A DNA stretch of 64,000 nt from NCBI GenBank assembly GCA_026417655.1, contig JAOACS010000008.1, positions 78,634 through 142,633 on the forward strand, given 5' to 3'. The notes beneath the pieces are model-generated. The model had not been told where the DNA came from and ran no database searches. It saw nothing but the letters and a program-made list of their open reading frames with translations. The position numbers and the translations under genes are program-made. The DNA comes from Syntrophobacterales bacterium. GTDB lineage: Bacteria > Desulfobacterota > Syntrophobacteria > Syntrophobacterales > Thermodesulforhabdaceae. Positions 1 through 8,823 of the stretch are shown in pieces. Within the stretch, counting starts at the first letter, position 1. Each line of letters begins with the position of its first letter.

Positions 1-1
1 T

Positions 2-103
2 GGCCGTCGGGGACTTTCAAAGATTGAAGAATTTTTCCTAGGTCGGGTAAGCAGTAAAACACTTCAGATGGCTTCAGATAAGACCGTGTGGATTGTAGGA
101 TAA
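2..103 (+). CDS. Universal stress protein, C-terminal end only (partial)
   Basis: The window opens inside a gene. Frame 2 reads 33 codons to a TAA at 101-103, beginning GRRGLSKIEEFFLGRVSS and ending TVWIVG. This matches the C-terminal UspA signature, a G-R-G-L stretch followed by LLGSVSxxV and a final hydrophobic strand, which forms part of the nucleotide-binding site in ATP-binding UspA proteins. Everything upstream is outside the window, so domain number cannot be judged. It converges with the next gene, whose stop is 2 bases away. Function in stress tolerance is inferred from the family only. Confidence 0.7.
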   Translation, partial: GRRGLSKIEEFFLGRVSSKTLQMASDKTVWIVG

Positions 104-104
104 T

Positions 105-410
105 TTATGAACGAGAGTTTAGTTTCTTATCGGACCATCTGCGAATGAAACCCATTATACCTTTTACCAATTCCCTTTCTCTAAATGGTGGACTGAGGAT
201 ACCCTCTTTCTGTAGAGCTTCTCTAAGACAGAGGGAAACGCTTTTACAATTTACACACTCAGTATCCGGCTCTATAAATCCCTGGTTATTCCTTTTTGCA
301 ACCTTACCTGGGTTTCCAAAACATGACAGTCTATCTACGGGCTCCTCATCTGAATGGGGCTTTAGGGGATGAGGAGCCAAAGGATCCATAACCTTATTGG
401 TGCGAATCAT
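105..410 (-). CDS. Small conserved Cys-containing protein, unknown function
   Basis: A 101-residue protein whose ATG overlaps the stop of the upstream KH gene in an ATGA arrangement, so the two are translationally coupled. Visible features are a [10 protein letters not shown] motif near the middle, one more Cys about 25 residues earlier (LSCFGNPG), and a basic C-terminus. Three of the cysteines have the spacing of a possible metal site (CxxCx5C). I do not recognise the family. Coupling to an RNA-binding protein hints at an RNA-related role, but this is inference. The minus-strand coding potential is supported mainly by the tight overlap. Confidence 0.55.
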   Translation of the reverse strand: MIRTNKVMDPLAPHPLKPHSDEEPVDRLSCFGNPGKVAKRNNQGFIEPDTECVNCKSVSLCLREALQKEGILSPPFRERELVKGIMGFIRRWSDKKLNSRS

Positions 411-646
411 TCTATAATCTCTAGAACCGCACGCTTCTTAAGCTTGGTTGCTGCTGCATTTAAAATAGTACGTATAGCATGAGCATTTCGGCCTTCTCGT
501 CCTATAATTTTTCCTAAGTCTTCCTTAGCAGCTCTTAATTCGATGACACAGGTATTTTGTCCTTCAATCTCCCTTACATCTACTTTCTCGGGATGTTCAG
601 CTAAGGCTTTGGCAATAACGGCTACCAAGTCTTTCAACTCTCTCAT
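407..646 (-). CDS. khpA: KhpA-type KH-domain RNA-binding protein
   Basis: 79 residues, the usual size of the YlqC/KhpA family (75-85). It consists of one type II KH domain with the GxxG loop in [14 protein letters not shown], preceded by the strand [13 protein letters not shown]. KhpA binds RNA, and in Firmicutes it works with KhpB/Jag in cell-size control and with small RNAs. It is normally found between rpsP and rimM; here neither neighbour is present, and it instead leads a two-gene unit with the Cys protein downstream. The start has GGAGAAG about 5 bases upstream. Family assignment is strong; cellular role is inference. Confidence 0.85.
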   Translation of the reverse strand: MRELKDLVAVIAKALAEHPEKVDVREIEGQNTCVIELRAAKEDLGKIIGREGRNAHAIRTILNAAATKLKKRAVLEIIE

Positions 647-939
647 GTCTCTTCTCCGTTTCTTAATGGTTTAGAGAACTTATGATACCTTCATACCAAA
701 AGAATAAGACTTTGAAAAAATGCTTCCTAAAAAAGATAAAATTGCAACCCTTTACCTTAGTTCCTAATAAAGTCCGAACTCCCAAAGTTTAGTATGACTT
801 AGCGCAATAGGATCAAAATATTTGGTAGTTCCCATTTACACAAAATCGCAATTACATTAGGAAAAATTGAGCAGTTGTGTCAAGAAGAAAGATATTTTTA
901 TCAATGAGCTTAAACACACCATAAAAAGAAGGGGCCTTT

Positions 940-1677
940 ATGGATGAATGGGAGCTAGAAAGGCTTCAGGAGAAATTAGTTAACGTATTGATGAAACTAA
1001 GAAATACTTACGGAGGAGCCCTTTCTACGCTCCATATTAAAAGGAGCCTTCCCATTGAAGTGAAGAGACTTATTACCAAATTCTTTAATCTATTCGATGA
1101 ATCATGCCGAGCCTACATCGCCTATCGCCATCGTGTTTTGGGTGATTTGGATAAGGTAAGATGCAAGATAGGTTGTTCCTTTTGCTGTTATCAAATACCC
1201 TATGGCGCCTCTTATCTTGAATATTTATACCTCTATCATGGCATAACCGAAGTAGCTCCAGGGAGATTATTTCTTCCGGCCCTTCTTGATCGAAATGAAG
1301 TGCTTTCGCTGATAGTTTATGATCTGGGAGAGACAGGGAATAGGTCCTCTTACACAGAGGCCTTAATAAGCTATTCAAAAAGGATGATTCCCTGTCCTTT
1401 CTTAGATAAAAGGTCGGCGCTATGTCTACTCTATTTTTTTCGTCCTCTAAGTTGTAGAATGCATGTAAGTTTTGCTCCTCCTAGATTTTGTGATCCTCTA
1501 AACCATGAACCATGGCGCTGTGGTGGGGTCAACATAGAGCCTTCTGATATGTTAAAGGAAGCACTAAATAGGGTTGATGAGGTATTTCCATACTCGCTTT
1601 CGCGCTTTCTCACTATCGGTGTCGTCGAGTTTATGGTAAACATTATGGGATGTCGCCCCATTCGTTGGGAGATGTAG
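940..1677 (+). CDS. YkgJ-family cysteine-cluster protein (putative metal-binding)
   Basis: 245 residues. The central part carries CKIGCSFCC (near residues 70-80), then CPFL, a further Cys in ALCLLY and RPLSCRMH, which is the Cys pattern of the YkgJ/UPF0153 family thought to bind zinc or an iron-sulfur cluster. An N-terminal helical region of about 65 residues precedes it. No signal peptide. It follows an AT-rich 293-base gap (647-939) shared with the divergent khpA gene, in which I saw no convincing promoter. It is followed closely by the ASKHA ATPase gene, suggesting one operon. Biochemical role of the family is not established. Confidence 0.75.
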   Translation: MDEWELERLQEKLVNVLMKLRNTYGGALSTLHIKRSLPIEVKRLITKFFNLFDESCRAYIAYRHRVLGDLDKVRCKIGCSFCCYQIPYGASYLEYLYLYHGITEVAPGRLFLPALLDRNEVLSLIVYDLGETGNRSSYTEALISYSKRMIPCPFLDKRSALCLLYFFRPLSCRMHVSFAPPRFCDPLNHEPWRCGGVNIEPSDMLKEALNRVDEVFPYSLSRFLTIGVVEFMVNIMGCRPIRWEM

Positions 1678-1707
1678 CTCATTGGAAATAACAGGGGAGA
1701 TTTGGTG

Positions 1708-3279
1708 ATGAGTGGTGAGACTAAATATCTGCCTCTGGTAGTGGGTGAATCTTTTGAGCTGGAAAGACCAAGCCTTAAAGACAATTCAGCCGACTGGGAT
1801 CGTTTGATAAAGCACCTGAATAGAAGGGGTTTTGATCCTATATCTTCCCAGGGGATACCCTTAGATAGAATTAAAAGTATCTCTAGCACTGTTAGAAAAA
1901 GGGGATTTTCGGGCAGGGCAATTCTCGCCTATGTTATTGATGCGTGGGATATTATCGAAATTGGAGATTCTAAAAGTAGTATTCTGGGAGCAGCCTTCGA
2001 TCTTGGCACAACGAGGATAGCCTTTTACCTTGTAGATCTTTTAGGGGCTAAAATTCTTTATGAAACTTCTATTTCTAATCCCCAGATCCCCTTCGGCGAG
2101 GACATTCTCACCCGTATAAATTATGCGACAACACCTGAAAAACTGAGGCAGTTACAGCTACTTCTCATTGACGCATTTAATAGCCTCATGGTAAGGGTTG
2201 CGGAGGAGCTTCAATTTGATACAAATTCCATTTATGCGATGGCCGTCGCGGGAAATACTACAATGAGCCATTTTTTCCTTGGGCTTGATCCATCCCACAT
2301 CTGTAGAGAGCCTTACATTCCGGTGGTAAATAACTTTCCTATCTTGCGCGCTAAAGATCTAGGGCTTAAGATGAATCCCGAGGGTATAGTTTATGTGTTT
2401 CCCAATGTTGGCTCCTATTTTGGAGGAGATGCTGTAGCGGGCATTCTGGCCTCTGGTATGCATCGTCAGGAGAATGTATCGGTCTTTGTTGATGTTGGAA
2501 CAAATGCAGAAGTGGTCCTTGGAAATAGAGATTGGATGATCGCCTGTGCTGGGGCAGCAGGTCCTGCTTTGGAAGGAGGTGTTGTAGAACGTGGTATGAT
2601 GGCTATGCCAGGGGCAATAGACCGGATAAGGATCGATCCTGAGACACTGGAATTAACCTATCACACTATAGGTGACCAAAAACCCCTTGGTATATGTGGC
2701 TCTGGTCTTATCGATCTAATAGCCGAAATGTTTCAGGCTGGTATTTTAACTATTCAGGGAAAAATAAATACTAGGATAGAGCATCCTCGGATTGTAGCCA
2801 CACCTGATGGAATGGGTTTTGTCGTTGCCTTCTCCCATGAGACAGCGGACGGTAGGGATCTAATTATATCCGACATAGATATAGGAATTCTTCTCAAGTC
2901 CAAGGCGGCTATGTATACCATCTTAAATATTATAGCCCGTAAGGTTGGACTTGATATTCACGATATAGATAGGTTCTACGTTGCTGGAACTTTTGGAAAT
3001 CATATTGATCCTCAGATGGCCATTCGCATAGGCATGCTACCTGATATTCCCATAGAAAAATTCGTCCCCCTTGGTAACACCTCAGGTCAGGGTGCTTCAA
3101 TGCTTCTGCTTAATCGGAATATGTTTCAGGAGATTAGGGAAATATGTGCTAAGTTGACCTACGTTGAATTAAATGTCAATGTTGAACTTATCCATGAATT
3201 CAGAGGTGCCCTATTTCTACCTCATACGGATCCGTCACTTTTTCCCTCTGTAAAGATTCCACAAATAGCGAAGGGATGA
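1708..3279 (+). CDS. RACo-like ASKHA-domain ATPase (DUF4445), without ferredoxin domain
   Basis: About 523 residues. The middle and C-terminal parts match RACo-type reductive activators of corrinoid proteins: an ASKHA fold with AFDLGTTRIAFYLVD, VAGNTTMSHFFLG, FVDVGTNAEVVLG and a C-terminal YVAGTFGNHIDP motif. RACo proteins normally start with a [2Fe-2S] plant-type ferredoxin domain with four Cys; the first 90 residues here contain no Cys at all, so electron input must come from another protein or the function differs. TTG 1702 and GTG 1705 lie in frame, but ATG 1708 is best placed behind AGGGGAGA. The next gene starts 3 bases after its stop. Corrinoid-protein activation is inferred. Confidence 0.8.
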   Translation: MSGETKYLPLVVGESFELERPSLKDNSADWDRLIKHLNRRGFDPISSQGIPLDRIKSISSTVRKRGFSGRAILAYVIDAWDIIEIGDSKSSILGAAFDLGTTRIAFYLVDLLGAKILYETSISNPQIPFGEDILTRINYATTPEKLRQLQLLLIDAFNSLMVRVAEELQFDTNSIYAMAVAGNTTMSHFFLGLDPSHICREPYIPVVNNFPILRAKDLGLKMNPEGIVYVFPNVGSYFGGDAVAGILASGMHRQENVSVFVDVGTNAEVVLGNRDWMIACAGAAGPALEGGVVERGMMAMPGAIDRIRIDPETLELTYHTIGDQKPLGICGSGLIDLIAEMFQAGILTIQGKINTRIEHPRIVATPDGMGFVVAFSHETADGRDLIISDIDIGILLKSKAAMYTILNIIARKVGLDIHDIDRFYVAGTFGNHIDPQMAIRIGMLPDIPIEKFVPLGNTSGQGASMLLLNRNMFQEIREICAKLTYVELNVNVELIHEFRGALFLPHTDPSLFPSVKIPQIAKG

Positions 3280-3282
3280 GCA

Positions 3283-3594
3283 GTGAAAGGGTGGTTTAAT
3301 GCCCGGATCCTTTTTTGGGGAAGTGCTTTGGTTGTTTTTGTCTTCTTCTTTTATGGTATCTTTTTCTCTCCCACGGGTATAAAGGGTTATCTTAACAAGA
3401 AAAGTCAACTAATGATTTTGAACCAGCATGTAGAAACTACAACAAAGGAAAATGAGAAACTTTATGGGTCCATAAAACAGTTTAGAAGTGATCCTAAATG
3501 TCGGGTTAAAGTTATCCGGGAGAAACTCGGATGGGTTCATGAAGGCGAACGTCGTATCACCTTTGTGCCACAAACTATAAATCAAACTCCATGA
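3283..3594 (+). CDS. FtsB/DivIC-like septum formation protein
   Basis: 103 residues with one N-terminal membrane helix (about residues 8-28), a short coiled coil (about 33-62) and the C-terminal pattern RVKVIREKLGWVHEGE typical of FtsB/DivIC, where it reads 'iArEkLg.v.pGE'. FtsB is a bitopic member of the FtsQLB division complex. It starts at GTG 3283, just after AAGGGA, which itself overlaps the end of the ASKHA gene. In many proteobacteria ftsB sits after eno; here it lies between a RACo-like and a DUF362 gene, which says little about its job. Family call is good, exact orthology less certain. Confidence 0.75.
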   Translation: MKGWFNARILFWGSALVVFVFFFYGIFFSPTGIKGYLNKKSQLMILNQHVETTTKENEKLYGSIKQFRSDPKCRVKVIREKLGWVHEGERRITFVPQTINQTP

Positions 3595-3606
3595 AGGAGG
3601 GCAAAG

Positions 3607-4647
3607 ATGGATTACAACAAAGTGTTTATGGTAAAATGGAACCCCTTTTCGAATATGTTGAGCAAAGCCAGAAAGCTTTATAGAGAGTCGGGAATTTTTG
3701 ATGTAGTGGAAAAGGGCGATCTAGTGGCTATAAAACTTCACGTTGGCGAATTGGGAAACCCCAACTATATCCGTCCCTTTTTTGTTAAACAGATCTTTGA
3801 TGCTGTGAAGGAACGAGGCGGAAAACCCTTTTTGACAGATACAACAACATATTATCCTGAGATGAGGGAAAATGGTTATGATCATTATGAAACGGCTTTA
3901 GCCAACGGTTTTGGATTTGGTCACTTTATCAGTGCGGACGGCCTAAAGGGCGGTTATGTCATCCCTGTTCCAACAGGTTCAGACCTCATTAAGGAGATCG
4001 AGATTGCAGGTGGTCTCTATGAAGCCGATGCTATGATAGTGGTGACTCATGTCAAAGGACACCCCCTGGCTGGCATTGGAGGAGCAATAAAGAATTTAGC
4101 AATGGGAGGAGTTTCTAAGAAGTCTAAGCTCGATCAACACAAACTTGTGGATATGGAGATTAATGTTGAGAAATGCCAAGGTTGTGGAGCCTGCCGTGAA
4201 GCCTGTAGAATGAAGATACCCGTCATTGATCCCGAAAGGAATGTTGTAATAATAGATGATCCAAGATGTATGAGATGCCCCATTTGTGGCCAAGCCTGTC
4301 CTGAAGGGGTGATTACTCTTCATAACAAGGCAAGACTCTGTCAGGGGCTTGCTGTGGCAGCGAATGCGATTTTAAAAGCCTTTAAACCTGGGAAAGTTGC
4401 CTTTGTAAATTTTGCGGTTTCCCTTAGCACAATTTGTGATTGCGGACCTATTCAGGCAGAGTTTATAGGGCCCGATGTAGGCATATTTGCTGGTTATTCA
4501 GCCCTTTCAGTGGATGCGGCAAGTTTTTCCTTGATAGACCATAGGCGTCTGAACGAGCTCCACAATACCGACGCTTGGGAGCAGGTTAGATACCTGAAGG
4601 TTCTTGGTTATCCAGGATCCGAAAACCCGGAGATTATTCAAGTTTGA
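3607..4647 (+). CDS. DUF362 protein with two [4Fe-4S] ferredoxin motifs
   Basis: 346 residues. The N-terminal part is a DUF362 domain (VAIKLHVGELGNPNYIRP, THVKGHPLAGIGGAIKNLAMG), interrupted after about residue 180 by two cluster-binding motifs, CQGCGACREAC and CMRCPICGQACPEG, each followed by the family's C-terminal DUF362 segment. Such proteins are predicted cytoplasmic iron-sulfur proteins, widespread in strict anaerobes; no reaction is established. GGAGGG precedes the ATG by 6 bases. Spacing of 12 bases to the FtsB-like gene suggests a shared transcript running from 940 to 4647. A 154-base gap with a candidate promoter then separates it from ilvB. Confidence 0.85.
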   Translation: MDYNKVFMVKWNPFSNMLSKARKLYRESGIFDVVEKGDLVAIKLHVGELGNPNYIRPFFVKQIFDAVKERGGKPFLTDTTTYYPEMRENGYDHYETALANGFGFGHFISADGLKGGYVIPVPTGSDLIKEIEIAGGLYEADAMIVVTHVKGHPLAGIGGAIKNLAMGGVSKKSKLDQHKLVDMEINVEKCQGCGACREACRMKIPVIDPERNVVIIDDPRCMRCPICGQACPEGVITLHNKARLCQGLAVAANAILKAFKPGKVAFVNFAVSLSTICDCGPIQAEFIGPDVGIFAGYSALSVDAASFSLIDHRRLNELHNTDAWEQVRYLKVLGYPGSENPEIIQV

Positions 4648-4707
4648 TTGACAGAGGGTGATTTTTCTTCTACAGTTCAAAAACCCACTTGGAGGGATTT
4701 TTTTCCT

Positions 4708-4761
4708 TTGAAGATAATGGTTTAGACTAGTTAAAATTTATTGATCGAGGGTAAACTCGAT
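4708..4761 (+). promoter_or_regulatory. Candidate promoter and dyad ahead of the ilv-leu superoperon
   Basis: TTGAAG at 4708-4713 is followed after 17-18 bases by TTAAAA/TAAAAT (4731-4737), a plausible sigma-70-type pair. Immediately downstream, near the expected start site, is the dyad ATCGAG-N6-CTCGAT (4744-4761), which could form a short hairpin or be an operator. No leader peptide rich in Leu, Ile or Val codons was found before ilvB, so classical attenuation is not supported. Confidence 0.3.
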
Positions 4762-4801
4762 AAAAAATTTAGTATTGTCTTTTTGAGAGGTTTAGGATGC
4801 C

Positions 4802-6514
4802 ATGAAACTTACAGGGGCCCAGATATTTTTTGAGTGCTTGAAGCGCGAGGGAGTGGATGTAATCTTTGGGTACCCAGGCGGAGCGGTACTTGACATCTAT
4901 CATGAGATGTCTAACCACAACATCAAGCACATCCTCGTGCGCCATGAGCAGGGGGCTGCTCATGCGGCAGATGGCTATGCGAGAGCTTCCGGTAAAGTGG
5001 GCGTATGCCTTGTCACTTCAGGGCCTGGAGCTACTAATACTGTAACTGGTATTGCTACCGCTTACATGGATTCTGTCCCCATGGTTGTATTTACGGGACA
5101 GGTTCCTACGCACCTTATCGGAAATGATGCATTTCAAGAGGTAGATATAACGGGCATAACTCGTCCATGCACTAAACATAATTATCTAGTAAAGGATGTA
5201 AGAGACCTTGCCAGAGTTATTAGGGAGGCCTTTTACCTTGCAAGGTCGGGACGACCTGGTCCTGTTCTTGTAGATCTTCCAAAGAACGTGATTCAAGCGG
5301 TAACCAATTTCGTCTATCCTGAGACGGTAAACCTTAGAGGCTACCGTCCGACCATTGAGCCCCATAAGGGGCAGGTTAAAAGGGCAGCTCAGGCTATTCG
5401 TAAGGCAAAACGACCTGTAATCTATGCCGGGGGAGGTGTAATTCATTCTGGAGCCTCAGAAGAACTCAGAAAGCTTGCTGAAATCCTTCAGATTCCCGTA
5501 ACAACAACCCTAATGGGGCTTGGTGGGTTTCCAGCAACGTTAAAGAAGGGCACAAAGGAGTTTCATCCGCTCTGGATGGGTATGCTTGGAATGCACGGCA
5601 CCTACTGTGCTAATATGGCGGTAAGCAACTGCGATTTGCTTTTTGCTATAGGAGCTCGTTTTGATGATCGTGTTACGGGCAAAGTGGAAGCCTTCGCTCC
5701 CAATGCCACCATAATCCATATTGATGTTGACCCCACCAGCATTAGCAAAAACGTTATAGTCGATATCCCCATAGTGGGAGATTGTAAACGAACTCTCCAA
5801 TATCTTATTTCCCTATTTGAGGAAGAACCGATTCATGAGCTTAAAGAAAAGAGACGTTCTTGGCTTGAACAGATTGACGAATGGAAAAGAGCTCATCCTC
5901 TTACTTACAAGCAAGAGGGAAATGTAATTAAGCCTCAATTTGTGGTTGAAAAGCTTTATGAACTCTCCAAAGGGGATGCCGTGATTACTACTGAAGTTGG
6001 GCAAAATCAAATGTGGACCGCCCAGTTTTATCATTTTAACGAGCCTAGAACCCTTATCACTTCTGGTGGATTGGGGACAATGGGTTATGGTTTCCCGGCC
6101 GCCATTGGAGCTCAGGTGGCAAGGCCCGATAAGTTGGTCATTGACATAGCTGGTGATGGCAGTATCCAGATGAATATCCAGGAGCTTGTCACGGCCGTCT
6201 GTAATGAACTTCCCGTAAAAATAGCTATACTGAATAACGGATATCTCGGTATGGTCCGTCAATGGCAGGAACTATTTTATAACAAAAATTATTGTCAGAC
6301 TTGCCTGAGCGCTTCTCCAGATTTTGTAAAACTTGCCGAGGCTTATGGTGCCGTGGGACTTAAAGCAGTTACTCCCGAGGAGGTAGAACCTGTAATCAAA
6401 AGGGCCCTCGAAACACCGAAAACGGTTATCATGGAATTTGTAGTGGATAAAGAAGAGGGTGTCTATCCCATGGTGCCAGCAGGAAAACCTATAAATGAGA
6501 TGTTATTGGTATAG
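4802..6514 (+). CDS. ilvB: Acetolactate synthase, catalytic (large) subunit
   Basis: 570 residues, normal length for the anabolic enzyme. It condenses pyruvate with pyruvate or 2-ketobutyrate in valine, leucine and isoleucine synthesis. Seen in order: N-terminal TPP-binding domain with [12 protein letters not shown] and the catalytic Glu49 in [17 protein letters not shown], a central FAD-binding domain with [10 protein letters not shown], and a C-terminal TPP domain with GDGSIQMN and [12 protein letters not shown]. The anabolic assignment rests on the length, on the RFDDRVTGK segment, and on the regulatory subunit gene 8 bases downstream. First gene of the branched-chain superoperon. Confidence 0.96.
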   Translation: MKLTGAQIFFECLKREGVDVIFGYPGGAVLDIYHEMSNHNIKHILVRHEQGAAHAADGYARASGKVGVCLVTSGPGATNTVTGIATAYMDSVPMVVFTGQVPTHLIGNDAFQEVDITGITRPCTKHNYLVKDVRDLARVIREAFYLARSGRPGPVLVDLPKNVIQAVTNFVYPETVNLRGYRPTIEPHKGQVKRAAQAIRKAKRPVIYAGGGVIHSGASEELRKLAEILQIPVTTTLMGLGGFPATLKKGTKEFHPLWMGMLGMHGTYCANMAVSNCDLLFAIGARFDDRVTGKVEAFAPNATIIHIDVDPTSISKNVIVDIPIVGDCKRTLQYLISLFEEEPIHELKEKRRSWLEQIDEWKRAHPLTYKQEGNVIKPQFVVEKLYELSKGDAVITTEVGQNQMWTAQFYHFNEPRTLITSGGLGTMGYGFPAAIGAQVARPDKLVIDIAGDGSIQMNIQELVTAVCNELPVKIAILNNGYLGMVRQWQELFYNKNYCQTCLSASPDFVKLAEAYGAVGLKAVTPEEVEPVIKRALETPKTVIMEFVVDKEEGVYPMVPAGKPINEMLLV

Positions 6515-6522
6515 GTGGCGAT

Positions 6523-7095
6523 ATGAGCTCTAATGGACCTAATGAAAACAATCAGCGTCATACTATTGGAGTGTTGGTGGAGAACCAGCCTGGTGTTCTT
6601 GCCAGAGTAGCTGGGCTCTTCAGTGGACGTGGTTTCAATATAGAGAGTCTCACTGTTGCGGAGACCAACGAGCCTGGTATGTCCAGAATTACGCTTGTAA
6701 CGACTGGTGACCAGCATATTGTTGAGCAGATAATAAAGCAGCTTAACAAGCTGATAAACGTCATTAAGGTTATAGAATTTCGCAACATGGAGTTTGTCGA
6801 GAGGGAAATGGCCCTCATCAAGGTAAAGGCGGAAAAACAGAGCAGGGCAGAGATTCTTAGAATTGTCGATATATTTCGGGCTAAAGTTGTTGATGTGAGC
6901 CCCTATTCTTACATCATAGAGGTTACGGGGGATGAGGGAAAGATTTCGGCAATTCTGGAGCTTCTCAACCAGTTTGGCATCTTAGAGCTAGCTAGGACTG
7001 GAAAGGCCGCTATGGCCAGGGGTAAGAAGGAGTATGGCAAAAAAGGTTTACCACACAAGATTGTGACCAGAGAGCAGGAAACCGTCGATGAATGA
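6523..7095 (+). CDS. ilvN: Acetolactate synthase, regulatory (small) subunit
   Basis: 190 residues, in the long small-subunit class (about 160-195). An ACT domain occupies roughly residues 13-90, starting HTIGVLVENQPGVLARVAGLFSGRGFNIESL, split here as VLVENQPGVLARVAGLF and GFNIESLTV; this domain binds valine for feedback inhibition. A second ferredoxin-fold domain follows (REMALIKVKAE to ILELARTGKAAMARG). The gene is 8 bases after ilvB and 26 before ilvC. It sits with its catalytic partner, so assignment is secure. Confidence 0.94.
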   Translation: MSSNGPNENNQRHTIGVLVENQPGVLARVAGLFSGRGFNIESLTVAETNEPGMSRITLVTTGDQHIVEQIIKQLNKLINVIKVIEFRNMEFVEREMALIKVKAEKQSRAEILRIVDIFRAKVVDVSPYSYIIEVTGDEGKISAILELLNQFGILELARTGKAAMARGKKEYGKKGLPHKIVTREQETVDE

Positions 7096-7121
7096 GTGAT
7101 AGATAAGATAGGAGGATCCTA

Positions 7122-8132
7122 ATGCGTTTATTTTACGAGGCCGATGCCAACTTGGGACTTCTTCAGGGTAAGAAGGTTGCAATTGTTGGATACGGTAGTC
7201 AGGGACATGCACAGGCACAGAATTTAAGAGACAGCGGTATTCAAGTTATAGTGGCCCAAAGACCTGGATCCTATAACTATAACCTTGCTGTGGAACATGG
7301 TTTTAGACCAGTTTCCGTAGAGGAGGCTACCCAACAGGCCGATATAATCCAGATTCTTATACCGGATCACATTCAGGCAAGTGTTTATCGAAACTCAATA
7401 GCTCCTTACTTAAAACCCGGAAAGATGCTCATGTTTTCCCATGGCTTTAATATTCACTTTGGCCAGATAGTTCCTCCCAAAGAGGTTGATGTTACGATGG
7501 TTGCGCCGAAGGGGCCTGGTCACCTTGTAAGAAGCGAGTATGTTAGAGGAGCTGGGGTTCCTGCTCTGGTTGCCGTTCAACAGAATGCTACAGGGCAGGC
7601 CCTTGACCTGGCTTTGGCTTATGCGAAGGGGATTGGGGCTACAAGGGCAGGGGTGATGGAGACCACATTTCAAGAAGAGACGGAAACGGATCTTTTCGGC
7701 GAGCAGTGTGTGCTCTGTGGAGGCGTTACGGCCCTAATAAAGGCGGGTTTTGAAACCCTCGTTGAAGCTGGGTATCAGCCCGAGGTAGCCTACTTCGAGT
7801 GTCTTCACGAACTAAAACTAATAGTTGACCTCATTTATCAAGGCGGTTTTTCTTACATGAGATACTCCATAAGCGACACGGCCGAATACGGTGATCTTAC
7901 AAGGGGACCTCGTATTATAACCGATGAGACAAAGCAGGTTATGAAAACTATTCTTAGGGAGATTCAATCGGGAACTTTTGCTAAGGAATGGATTCTCGAA
8001 AATCAGGCGGGAAGACCCTCCTTTCAGGCCTTGAGAAGGCGGGCAAGGAATCACCTTATTGAGGAAGTAGGAAAGAAACTTAGAGCTATGATGCCATTTC
8101 TTCAGGCTAAGGAAGTTCCAGAGGGTTATTAA
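7122..8132 (+). CDS. ilvC: Ketol-acid reductoisomerase (class I)
   Basis: 336 residues, the class I length. It isomerises and reduces acetolactate or acetohydroxybutyrate using Mg2+ and a nicotinamide cofactor. Visible: Rossmann loop [17 protein letters not shown], the beta2-alphaB loop AQRPGSYN that governs cofactor choice (it keeps a Ser, consistent with NADPH, though the last Ser of the common loop is Asn here), [25 protein letters not shown], and the metal-binding [20 protein letters not shown] precedes the ATG by about 6 bases. Cofactor preference is inference only. Confidence 0.96.
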   Translation: MRLFYEADANLGLLQGKKVAIVGYGSQGHAQAQNLRDSGIQVIVAQRPGSYNYNLAVEHGFRPVSVEEATQQADIIQILIPDHIQASVYRNSIAPYLKPGKMLMFSHGFNIHFGQIVPPKEVDVTMVAPKGPGHLVRSEYVRGAGVPALVAVQQNATGQALDLALAYAKGIGATRAGVMETTFQEETETDLFGEQCVLCGGVTALIKAGFETLVEAGYQPEVAYFECLHELKLIVDLIYQGGFSYMRYSISDTAEYGDLTRGPRIITDETKQVMKTILREIQSGTFAKEWILENQAGRPSFQALRRRARNHLIEEVGKKLRAMMPFLQAKEVPEGY

Positions 8133-8142
8133 GGGGAAGTAA

Positions 8143-8823
8143 GTGAAGGCCCAATATCACATCTTCGATAATGAAAGAGATCGTATTCCCGTTACCAAAG
8201 AAGGTTATCCCTTCATATTTCTGGGAGTGCTTTTTACCGTTACCATGGCGCTACTTGATATGGCGATTTGCTCAATTCTCGGTTTTGTCTTGACGGCTTT
8301 TATACTTTACTTTTTCCGTGATCCCCAAAGGATTGTCCCTGCTGATCCGAAACTTATTGTCGCACCAGCCGATGGATTTATAATCGATATAAAGGAGGTC
8401 TCGCCACCTGAGATAGAATCTTCCAACAATGTACCCTATCGTAGAATTAGCATTTTCATGACGGTATTCGATGTTCATGTAAATAGAGCGCCCTGTTCTG
8501 GAAAAATTTTAAGGGTCCATCACGAAAGTGGAAAGTTCATGGCGGCTCAAAAACCTAATGCCCCCCTTCAAAACGAGAGAAACACGGTAGTGATGGAAAC
8601 AGCTCAGGGCGAAAGGATTGTTATTGTCCAAGTTGCCGGCCTTATAGCTAGAAGAATTGTATTTTGGCACCAAGAGGGAAGTGTGGTCCACAAGGGGGAA
8701 CGGATTGGTATGATACGTTTTGGATCCCGCGTTGATCTTTATATTCCCACTTATTGGGAAATTAAAATATCTCGCGGACAAAGAGTTAGAGCAGGGGAGA
8801 CAGTGGTATGTATAACGACATGA
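8143..8823 (+). CDS. psd: Phosphatidylserine decarboxylase, short (type A) proenzyme
   Basis: 226 residues, matching the short archaeal/bacterial Psd class. Two adjacent membrane-spanning stretches lie near residues 22-60. The self-cleavage site is Gly194-Ser195 in RFGSRVDLY, where Ser becomes the pyruvoyl group. Conserved FMTVFDVHVNRAP and NERN segments are present. It makes phosphatidylethanolamine from phosphatidylserine at the inner membrane. Start is GTG 8143 behind AGGGGAAG, 10 bases after ilvC. It overlaps pssA, so the two successive phospholipid steps are coupled inside the amino-acid operon. Confidence 0.93.
   Translation: MKAQYHIFDNERDRIPVTKEGYPFIFLGVLFTVTMALLDMAICSILGFVLTAFILYFFRDPQRIVPADPKLIVAPADGFIIDIKEVSPPEIESSNNVPYRRISIFMTVFDVHVNRAPCSGKILRVHHESGKFMAAQKPNAPLQNERNTVVMETAQGERIVIVQVAGLIARRIVFWHQEGSVVHKGERIGMIRFGSRVDLYIPTYWEIKISRGQRVRAGETVVCITT

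Noticed and set aside
4681..4710. Possible terminator after the DUF362 gene (CCC...GGG then T run)
   Set aside because: The stem would be only three base pairs, too weak to call.
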